NCBI GenBank assembly: GCA_021827805.1
Contig: JAKAUG010000337.1
Span: 1 to 5,999 of the forward strand
Origin: Bacillota bacterium
Lineage (GTDB): Bacteria > Bacillota > Sulfobacillia > RBS10-35 > JAJYVN01
Direction of reading: 5' to 3'
Length of the DNA stretch: 5,999 nucleotides
In this document: positions 1-5,999 of the stretch, in pieces
Layout of the letters: each line of letters opens with the position of its first letter
How positions within the stretch are numbered: the first letter of the stretch is position 1
Made by a program: the position numbers and the translations under genes
The notes under the pieces: generated by a model
Told to the model about the DNA's origin: nothing
What the model saw: only the letters and a program-made list of their open reading frames with translations
Database searches by the model: none

Positions 1-1156
<1,156 letters not shown>

Positions 1157-1225
1157 GTGCGGGCCCAGAATCGCGATCGGCTCGAATCCACGGCGCCGCC
1201 TGCTCAGAAGCGCGGGCGTGTGCGC

Positions 1226-1233
1226 GAGGGTGG
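1226..1233 (+). promoter_or_regulatory. Ribosome binding site of gyrA
   Basis: The purine-rich string GAGGGTGG lies nine bases before the GTG at 1243. It supports that GTG as the gyrA start. The 86-bp gap from the gyrB stop contains no convincing promoter or terminator hairpin, so gyrA is probably transcribed together with gyrB. Confidence 0.6.
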
Positions 1234-1242
1234 TAAAAGACC

Positions 1243-3798
1243 GTGCCGGAGGTCCCCGAAACCAGCGAGCGGATCCGTGAGATCGACGTCGCCGACCAGA
1301 TGGAGCAGGCATACATCGACTATGCGATGTCGACGATCACCGCGCGAGCCCTGCCCGACGTGCGGGACGGGCTCTTACCCGTCCACCGCCGCATCCTGTA
1401 CGCGATGCACGCGTCTGGAAACACGCACGAGAGGGCCTTTCGCAAGAGCGCCAAGACGGTCGGCGAGGTCATCGGCAACTTCCATCCACACGGGGATGCG
1501 GCCGTCTATGGCTCCCTGGTCCGCCTGGCTCAGGACTTCTCCCTCCGCTACCCGCTGGTGGACGGGCACGGCAACTTCGGCAGCATTGACGGGGATCCAC
1601 CCGCGGCCATGCGATACACCGAGGCTCGTCTTTCACGCCTGGCGGGGGAGCTGCTGCGGGATCTGGACAAGGACACGGTCGACTTTGTCCCCAATTACGA
1701 CGACACGACCAAGGAGCCAGTGGTCCTGCCCTCACGGTTCCCGAACCTGCTGTGCAACGGTGCCATCGGTATCGCGGTGGGGATGAGCACAAACGTGCCC
1801 CCTCACAACCTGCGCGAGATCATCGCGGCGACGATCGCCCTGATCGATCATCCGGAGATGACCGCGGGCGATCTGACCAAGATGGTCAAGGGTCCGGACT
1901 TTCCGACCGGTGCCACGATCCTCGGTCGCGAGGGCATCATTCGGGCCTACGAGACCGGCCGGGGTTCCATTACGGTCCGAGGGCGGGCGGAAATCGCGGT
2001 CGGTCGCGGTGATCGGCAACAGATCATCATCACGGAGATTCCATACGAGACCAAGAAGACGACGATCATCGAACGCATCGCGCAGCTGTATCGCGAAAAG
2101 CGCCTGGAGGGAATCGCGGGGGTCACCGACGGGTCCGACCGCCATGGCATGCGGCTGATCGTGGACCTGCAGCGGGGGGCGAACGCCAATGTCCTGCTGA
2201 ACCAGCTCTACAAGGAGACCCCCCTGCAGCAGAGCTACAGCATCCGGCTGCTGGCGCTGGTCGGCGGCCGCCCGCGCATGCTCTCGCTGCGGGACGTCCT
2301 CTACCACTACATCCAGCACCAGAGGGAGGTGGTCCTGCGGCGTACGCGCCACGATCTGGCGAAGGCCGAGCACCGAGCCCACATCCTGCAGGGCCTGCTC
2401 ATCGCCCTGGACCATCTGGACGAGGTCATCGCCCTGATTCGCTCCAGTCACACCAGGCCCGAGGCCAGTCAGGGACTGCAACAACACTTCGGTCTGTCGG
2501 AGATCCAGGCGGAAGCGATCCTGGACATGCGCCTGGCCCAGCTGACCGGCCTGGAGCGCGAACGACTCGAGGCCGAGCTGGCGGAGCTCATGAAGGAGAT
2601 CGAGTACCTGCGCGCCATCCTCGGATCTGAGCAGCTTCTGCTCAACGTGATCAAGCAGGAACTCGGCGACATTGCCGAGAGGTTCGGGGACGACCGGCGC
2701 ACCCAGATCGCCGCGGCGGAAGCCGGGGATCTGTCCGCGGAGGATCTGGTTGCCGAGGAGACCGTCGTTGTCACCCTGACCAGGGCCGGATACTGCAAGC
2801 GGATCGCGTTGGACACCTACCGCAGCCAGGGCCGCGGCGGCCGGGGCATCGCCGCCCAGCCCACGCGGGAGGACGACTTCGTCACGGATCTGGTGGTACC
2901 CAGCACCCACGACTACATGTACTTCTTCACGACGACGGGTCGGGTGCTGCGTCTCCGCGTCTACGAGATCCCGGAGGCCACACGCACCGCGCGGGGCACC
3001 GCGGTGGTCAACCTGCTGGCCCTGGCGGATGGCGAGAAGGTTGCCGCCATGATCCACGTGGAGGCCGCGGACGTGGAGCGAGCGTCCACGGAGAACGAGG
3101 AAGAGGAGCCCGCCGAGGGTACAGAGGCTGTGGAGGACGACGCCCCGCGCCTCGAGGTCCCAGACGGGGAGCGGTTCGTGCTGCTCTGCACGCGCCGGGG
3201 GCGGGTCAAGCGCCTGCGCCTGCGGCAGCTCGCCAGCGTCCGGCGCTCCGGGCTGATCGCCATCGGTCTGGAGGACGGGGACTCCCTCTGCGACGTCCGC
3301 CTCTGCTCAGGACAGGACGAGGTCCTGCTCGTCAGCCGGCGGGGACAGGCCGCGCGCTTCCCGGCCCCCGAGGTGCGCCCCATGGGCCGCACCGCGCGGG
3401 GTGTCGCCGGGATGCGCCTTGGTCCGGACGACGAGGTCATCGGGATGGCCGTCGTCCAGGCCGGGGCCGACCTACTCACCGTGTCCGAGAACGGTATCGG
3501 CAAGCGCACCCCCCTGGAGGGCTTCCCCAGCCACCATCGGGGATCCACCGGGGTGCGTGCGCAGAAACTGAGCTCCCGTACGGGCTACCTGGTGGGGGTG
3601 CGGGTCGTCCGCCCCGGGGGAGGGGTCATGCTCATCACCACGCAGGGCACCCTGATCCGCCTGGACGTGGATGCCATCTCGCGGCAGAGCCGCTCGGCGC
3701 AGGGTGTGGTTCTCATGCGCGCCAACGCCGGGAACACGGTGGCGGCGCTGGCGTCCATCGCCACCGTGGAGGAGCCGGAGTCCTCAGAGCCCACCTGA
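1243..3798 (+). CDS. gyrA: DNA gyrase subunit A
   Basis: This is the DNA breakage-reunion and wrapping subunit of gyrase, 851 residues, complete. The GTG start follows an RBS-like GAGGGTGG and places the conserved AYIDYAMS motif at the usual distance from the N-terminus. The winged-helix region carries HPHGD at 81-85, and the catalytic tyrosine is Y125 in [10 protein letters not shown] (E. coli Y122, offset +3). R35, R50, H81 and H83 match E. coli R32, R47, H78 and H80. The C-terminal DNA-wrapping beta-pinwheel begins with the GyrA box QGRGGRG at 529-535. That box marks gyrase rather than ParC, although its second residue is Gly instead of the usual Arg. I read six blade repeats. Oddities are a Glu/Asp-rich insertion at about 610-643 between blades, Ala86 and Gly90 at the E. 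coli S83 and D87 quinolone positions, and Leu45 (TTA codon) where E. coli has Lys42. The 3' end overlaps the convergent plsC by 15 bp. Confidence 0.98.
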   Translation: MPEVPETSERIREIDVADQMEQAYIDYAMSTITARALPDVRDGLLPVHRRILYAMHASGNTHERAFRKSAKTVGEVIGNFHPHGDAAVYGSLVRLAQDFSLRYPLVDGHGNFGSIDGDPPAAMRYTEARLSRLAGELLRDLDKDTVDFVPNYDDTTKEPVVLPSRFPNLLCNGAIGIAVGMSTNVPPHNLREIIAATIALIDHPEMTAGDLTKMVKGPDFPTGATILGREGIIRAYETGRGSITVRGRAEIAVGRGDRQQIIITEIPYETKKTTIIERIAQLYREKRLEGIAGVTDGSDRHGMRLIVDLQRGANANVLLNQLYKETPLQQSYSIRLLALVGGRPRMLSLRDVLYHYIQHQREVVLRRTRHDLAKAEHRAHILQGLLIALDHLDEVIALIRSSHTRPEASQGLQQHFGLSEIQAEAILDMRLAQLTGLERERLEAELAELMKEIEYLRAILGSEQLLLNVIKQELGDIAERFGDDRRTQIAAAEAGDLSAEDLVAEETVVVTLTRAGYCKRIALDTYRSQGRGGRGIAAQPTREDDFVTDLVVPSTHDYMYFFTTTGRVLRLRVYEIPEATRTARGTAVVNLLALADGEKVAAMIHVEAADVERASTENEEEEPAEGTEAVEDDAPRLEVPDGERFVLLCTRRGRVKRLRLRQLASVRRSGLIAIGLEDGDSLCDVRLCSGQDEVLLVSRRGQAARFPAPEVRPMGRTARGVAGMRLGPDDEVIGMAVVQAGADLLTVSENGIGKRTPLEGFPSHHRGSTGVRAQKLSSRTGYLVGVRVVRPGGGVMLITTQGTLIRLDVDAISRQSRSAQGVVLMRANAGNTVAALASIATVEEPESSEPT

Positions 3799-3814
3799 GG
3801 CCCCCTCCTGGTGG
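3761..3814. terminator. Imperfect hairpin across the convergent gyrA/plsC stops, possible bidirectional terminator
   Basis: Three nested complementary segments are visible. CCACC (3761-3765) pairs with GGTGG (3810-3814), GGAGG (3768-3772) with CCTCC (3804-3808), and CCTCAG (3782-3787) with CTGAGG (3795-3800) around a 7-base loop. This gives 16 Watson-Crick pairs, with an unequal internal loop (9 versus 3 bases) below the top stem. The top stem contains both stop codons, TGA of gyrA at 3796-3798 and TGA of plsC read on the minus strand at 3786-3784. Neither side has a T-tract, so this is not a canonical intrinsic terminator. The role is inferred from its position between converging genes. Confidence 0.35.
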
Positions 3815-4413
3815 TGTGACCGCTCCCGGGCCGCAATCGGCGTGGCCCCGAGGGCCCGGATCTCCCCCAGCAGGTCGGAGGTCGCCTGCTGGCGCTCCTC
3901 GCGGGTGAGGGTGGCGGGATAGGTGCGCGGGGTGCCGAAGCGCACCGTGATCTGCCCGAACAGCCGGTAGCTGCCCATGATGGCACCGGGGACCACGGGC
4001 ACGCCAGCCTTCGCCGCCAGGAGAACCGCGCCGCCATGAGCGACCTCCAGGCGCGCGAAGCGGGTGCCCTCCGGAAACACTGAGAGGACGTAGCCATCCC
4101 GCAGTGCCTGGACGCAGGCCTCAAGAGCGCGGCGATCGTAGTGTCCGCGAGCGATGGGAATGCACCAGCGCGCGATGATGGGCCCCAGGACGGGGTAGCG
4201 TAGGACCTCCTTCTTGGCCATGAACTTGATGCGCCGGGGCAGGATTGCCACGTACAGAAACATGTCCAGCGCACTCCGGTGGTTCATGGAGACCACAAAG
4301 GAGGTCTCAGGAAGGTTCTCGTTCTCGAGCCGAATCCGAATCAGCCCGCCCAGATAGATCCGCAGCAGTTTACGAGCAGCCAAATACAAGAGTGGAAGCC
4401 GCGGCCCGTTCAC
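3784..4413 (-). CDS. plsC: 1-acyl-sn-glycerol-3-phosphate acyltransferase family protein (PlsC-like)
   Basis: This is a 209-residue membrane-associated acyltransferase of the PlsC/LPLAT family. Members transfer an acyl group to lysophosphatidic acid, giving phosphatidic acid for phospholipid synthesis. Block I is NHRSALD, with catalytic H45 and D50 in the HX4D spacing. A block II-like segment runs through PVLGPII to IPIARG (R89). Block III is FPEGTR at 113-118, and block IV is VPVVPGAI at 138-145. A moderately hydrophobic N-terminal stretch (about 7-27) may bind the membrane, but I see no clear transmembrane helix. The frame stays open far upstream, antisense to pdxS, but family homology begins only here. 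The GTG at 4413-4411 is preceded by a strong RBS, so I chose it. The length is normal for a short PlsC. Exact acceptor and acyl specificity cannot be read from the sequence. The gene converges on gyrA with a 15-bp overlap and diverges from pdxS. Confidence 0.92.
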   Translation of the reverse strand: MNGPRLPLLYLAARKLLRIYLGGLIRIRLENENLPETSFVVSMNHRSALDMFLYVAILPRRIKFMAKKEVLRYPVLGPIIARWCIPIARGHYDRRALEACVQALRDGYVLSVFPEGTRFARLEVAHGGAVLLAAKAGVPVVPGAIMGSYRLFGQITVRFGTPRTYPATLTREERQQATSDLLGEIRALGATPIAARERSHHQEGASGGL

Positions 4414-4418
4414 CGGAT

Positions 4419-4426
4419 CCCTCCCC
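4419..4426 (-). promoter_or_regulatory. Ribosome binding site that sets the plsC start
   Basis: Read on the minus strand, GGGGAGGG lies five bases before GTG at 4413-4411, with its GGAG core seven bases away. No comparably placed ATG, GTG or TTG begins nearer the conserved region with a better site. This decides the start against the much longer open frame that continues antisense through pdxS. Confidence 0.7.
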
Positions 4427-4461
4427 GCAGACGCAACGCGCACATGCCGCAGCGGAGACTT

Positions 4462-4499
4462 GCCAACATTCTCTGTGCCGGGGGCAACTCCCTGTTGGC
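4462..4499. repeat. Inverted repeat GCCAACA-N24-TGTTGGC, possible operator
   Basis: A perfect 7-bp inverted repeat lies at 4462-4468 and 4493-4499. A smaller inner dyad (TGCC at 4476-4479 with GGCA at 4483-4486) has almost the same centre. It sits between the two divergent genes and upstream of the proposed pdxS promoter, where a regulator could bind. Short dyads do occur by chance in GC-rich DNA, so the operator role is speculative. Confidence 0.3.
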
Positions 4500-4521
4500 C
4501 TTGCGCCCGGGCCCGCCGCCA

Positions 4522-4551
4522 TTGCTGGCCACGGCAGGGGTGGGCTAACAT
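4522..4551 (+). promoter_or_regulatory. Possible sigma70-type promoter for pdxST
   Basis: TTGCTG (4522-4527) and TAACAT (4546-4551) are separated by 18 bp. The first matches the -35 consensus at four positions and the second matches the -10 consensus at four. Transcription would begin near 4557-4559 and give a leader of roughly 47-49 bases before the pdxS start. No other A/T-containing -10-like hexamer lies as well placed in this GC-rich gap. Confidence 0.4.
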
Positions 4552-4560
4552 GAGGCGCGG

Positions 4561-4605
4561 CGGTCCGGGGACGGACCGGGGACCCACGGTTGGAGGTAAA
4601 GGACC
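4561..4605 (+). other. Repeat-containing pdxS leader
   Basis: The predicted leader contains CGGTCC (4561-4566) that can pair with GGACCG (4573-4578) around a 6-base loop. GGACC recurs at 4580-4584 and at 4601-4605, the last copy abutting the ATG. CCGGGGAC is also repeated directly at 4565-4572 and 4576-4583. The structures are visible in the sequence, but any regulatory effect is inference. Confidence 0.35.
4592..4597 (+). promoter_or_regulatory. Ribosome binding site of pdxS
   Basis: GGAGGT, a near-perfect Shine-Dalgarno sequence, lies eight bases before ATG 4606. It fixes the pdxS start, including a short N-terminal extension that PdxS homologues usually lack. The ATG at 4665, nearer the conserved region, is out of frame. 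Confidence 0.8.
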
Positions 4606-5532
4606 ATGGGGCAGCAGGAGACCGTGGAGACGACATCGCCCACGCCGACAGAAGCGCACGGCACATGGAGACTCAAGAAGGGCCTCGCCGAGATGCTCAA
4701 GGGTGGGGTGATCATGGATGTGACCACCCCCGAGCAGGCCCGGATCGCCGAGGAGGCGGGCGCCTGCGCCGTCATGGCCCTGGAGCGCGTGCCGGCAGAT
4801 GTCCGCGCCGAGGGCGGTGTGGCACGCATGGCAGACGTGGGTGTGGTCGAGCGCATCTGCGCCGCCGTGACGATTCCCGTGATGGGCAAGGTGCGCATCG
4901 GGCATTTTGTCGAGGCCCAGGTCCTGCAGGCGGTCGGTGTCGATTACATCGACGAGAGCGAGGTGCTCACGCCAGCGGACGAGCGCTATCATATCCGTAA
5001 ACACGAGTTCAGCGTGCCGTTCGTATGCGGCGCCAAGGACCTCGGCGAGGCGTTGCGCAGGATAGCCGAAGGCGCGGCCATGATCCGCACCAAGGGAGAG
5101 CCGGGTACGGGCAACATTGTCGAGGCCGTGCGCCACATCCGCGCCATGCGGGAGCAGATGCGGCGCGCACGTGGGGCCAGTGACGAGGAACTGGTGGTTC
5201 TGGGCAAGGAGTGGGGTGCGCCCCTGGACCTGCTCCAGGAGGTACGCACACTGGGCCGCCTGCCGGTCGTCAACTTCGCCGCGGGTGGGGTGGCCACGCC
5301 GGCGGATGCGGCGTTGCTGATGCAGCTCGGCTGTGATGGCGTGTTTGTCGGCTCGGGCATCTTCAAATCCGCGGACCCGCAGCGCTTTGCCAAAGCCATC
5401 GTGCGGGCGACCACCCACTACCAGGACGCCAAGCTGTTGGTGGAGGTCAGCCGCGATCTCGGTGTGCCCATGCGCGGCCTGGAGATGGCCACCGTCCCTG
5501 ATGGTGGGCGTATGCAGGAGCGAGGCCGGTGA
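4606..5532 (+). CDS. pdxS: Pyridoxal 5'-phosphate synthase, synthase subunit PdxS
   Basis: PdxS forms PLP from ribose 5-phosphate, glyceraldehyde 3-phosphate and ammonia supplied by PdxT. The family is a (beta/alpha)8 barrel that assembles as a cytoplasmic dodecamer. The 308-residue protein is full length. MDV with D38 matches B. subtilis D24. The first catalytic lysine is K95 in [10 protein letters not shown] (B. subtilis K81), and the second is K163 in [10 protein letters not shown] (B. subtilis K149), so all three sit at a constant +14 offset. The phosphate-binding stretch [16 protein letters not shown] (221-236), [11 protein letters not shown] (245-255) and the C-terminal RMQERG are intact. 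The first 20 residues are Thr/Glu/Pro-rich, about 14 longer at the N-terminus than B. subtilis PdxS and probably disordered. Residue 94 is Gly where I expect Ala. The ATG is chosen from the strong upstream RBS. The stop overlaps the pdxT start, so the two form an operon. Confidence 0.98.
   Translation: MGQQETVETTSPTPTEAHGTWRLKKGLAEMLKGGVIMDVTTPEQARIAEEAGACAVMALERVPADVRAEGGVARMADVGVVERICAAVTIPVMGKVRIGHFVEAQVLQAVGVDYIDESEVLTPADERYHIRKHEFSVPFVCGAKDLGEALRRIAEGAAMIRTKGEPGTGNIVEAVRHIRAMREQMRRARGASDEELVVLGKEWGAPLDLLQEVRTLGRLPVVNFAAGGVATPADAALLMQLGCDGVFVGSGIFKSADPQRFAKAIVRATTHYQDAKLLVEVSRDLGVPMRGLEMATVPDGGRMQERGR
5516..5520 (+). promoter_or_regulatory. Ribosome binding site of pdxT inside the pdxS end
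   Basis: AGGAG within the last codons of pdxS lies eight bases before GTG 5529. It supports a pdxT start at the GTGA overlap with the pdxS stop, and therefore translational coupling of the two subunits. Confidence 0.65.
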
Positions 5533-5999
5533 CCCGGCAGGGGGTCCATGCCGGCGTGCTCGCCCTGCAGGGCGACGTTGCGGAGCATGTGCGGGCGCTC
5601 CGTGAGGCGGGTGCGGTCACGGTCCGGGAGGTTCGGCGTCCGGCCGACCTGGAGGGTATCACGGCGCTGGTCCTCCCCGGTGGGGAGAGCACGACGATTG
5701 GCCGACTGATGGTCGAATACGGCCTGGACACGGCGATCAGGACGCGCGCCGACTCTGACCTGGCCATTCTGGGTACATGTGCGGGCCTGATCCTGCTGGC
5801 GACCGACCTGGAGGGCTCCGAGCAGTTCCGCCTGGGGCTGTTGCCGTGCAGCGTGAGGCGCAATGCGTACGGGCGCCAGGTGGACAGCTTCGAGACGACG
5901 CTGGTGGTCCCGGCGCTCTCCGCCCAGCCCATGCCGGCCGTGTTCATCCGCGCACCCCGCGTGCAGGCGGTGGGGCAGGGGGTGGATGTCCTGGCCGAG
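5529..5999 (+). CDS. pdxT: Pyridoxal 5'-phosphate synthase, glutaminase subunit PdxT (3' end outside window)
   Basis: PdxT is the class I (triad) glutamine amidotransferase that hydrolyses glutamine and channels ammonia to PdxS. The visible 157 codons start at GTG 5529, which shares bases with the pdxS stop (GTGA), and remain open to the right edge. The N-terminus [13 protein letters not shown] is typical. The oxyanion-region motif GGEST is at 51-55, and the nucleophile is C84 in GTCAG (B. subtilis C79, offset +5). RRNAYGRQ and VFIRAPRV also match the family. The catalytic His and Glu near B. subtilis positions 170 and 172 would lie past the window end, so the integrity of the triad cannot be judged. 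A GTG start with an RBS eight bases upstream gives a normal N-terminus. Cytoplasmic, in complex with PdxS. Confidence 0.96.
   Translation, partial: MTRQGVHAGVLALQGDVAEHVRALREAGAVTVREVRRPADLEGITALVLPGGESTTIGRLMVEYGLDTAIRTRADSDLAILGTCAGLILLATDLEGSEQFRLGLLPCSVRRNAYGRQVDSFETTLVVPALSAQPMPAVFIRAPRVQAVGQGVDVLAE

Larger units (their letters stand above)
4414..4605. other. Divergent intergenic region between plsC and pdxS
   Basis: These 192 bp separate the divergent starts of plsC and pdxS and hold no credible coding sequence. They contain the plsC RBS, a dyad at 4462-4499, a possible sigma70-type promoter for pdxS, a repeat-rich leader and the pdxS RBS. I found no convincing -35/-10 pair for plsC on the minus strand. 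Confidence 0.75.

Noticed and set aside
1157..1242. Possible promoter or terminator between gyrB and gyrA
   Set aside because: The 86 bp show only small GC palindromes, with no stable hairpin plus T-tract and no credible -35/-10 pair. Co-transcription is the simpler reading.
1732..3057. 441-codon minus-strand open frame inside gyrA
   Set aside because: The plus strand encodes well-conserved GyrA throughout. The antisense product is low-complexity, Asp/Gln/Arg-rich and without a recognisable domain.
4460..4711. Short plus-strand open frame crossing the intergenic region into pdxS
   Set aside because: It is out of frame with pdxS, Arg/Pro-rich, without an RBS, and runs into the conserved PdxS coding region.
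4414..5418. Long minus-strand open frame antisense to all but the last part of pdxS, continuous with plsC
   Set aside because: It is a by-product of GC-rich codon bias. The segment resembles no family I know, while the plus strand encodes an intact PdxS. plsC has its own GTG and RBS at 4413.

Overview
This window is a GC-rich stretch of a bacterial chromosome made entirely of housekeeping genes. From left to right it holds the 3' part of gyrB (+), complete gyrA (+), a small PlsC-type acyltransferase gene on the opposite strand, a 192-bp divergent intergenic region, complete pdxS (+), and the 5' part of pdxT (+), which runs off the right edge. I saw no tRNA, rRNA, CRISPR, insertion sequence or phage gene.

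Organism: a free-living bacterium with strong G/C preference at third codon positions and frequent GTG starts. Its GyrB appears to lack the roughly 170-residue insertion of proteobacterial GyrB. Its vitamin B6 route is the DXP-independent PdxS/PdxT type. I lean weakly towards Chloroflexota or a neighbouring high-GC lineage, from the general look of the gyrase proteins, but the sequence alone does not fix the phylum.

Layout: gyrB and gyrA are separated by 86 bp and probably form one transcription unit encoding the two subunits of DNA gyrase, which supercoils the chromosome. gyrA converges on plsC and their ends overlap by 15 bp. An imperfect hairpin spans both stop codons and could end transcription from either side. 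plsC (phospholipid synthesis) and pdxS diverge from the shared intergenic region. pdxS and pdxT overlap by a GTGA junction and are translationally coupled. Their products form the glutamine amidotransferase/synthase complex that makes pyridoxal 5'-phosphate.

Points worth a second look: the GyrA quinolone pocket has Ala and Gly at the two positions that normally anchor the drug's Mg-water bridge. GyrA also has an acidic insertion between C-terminal blades. The pdxS leader contains one GGTCC and three GGACC elements, the last directly against the start codon. I found no evidence of a novel multi-gene system.
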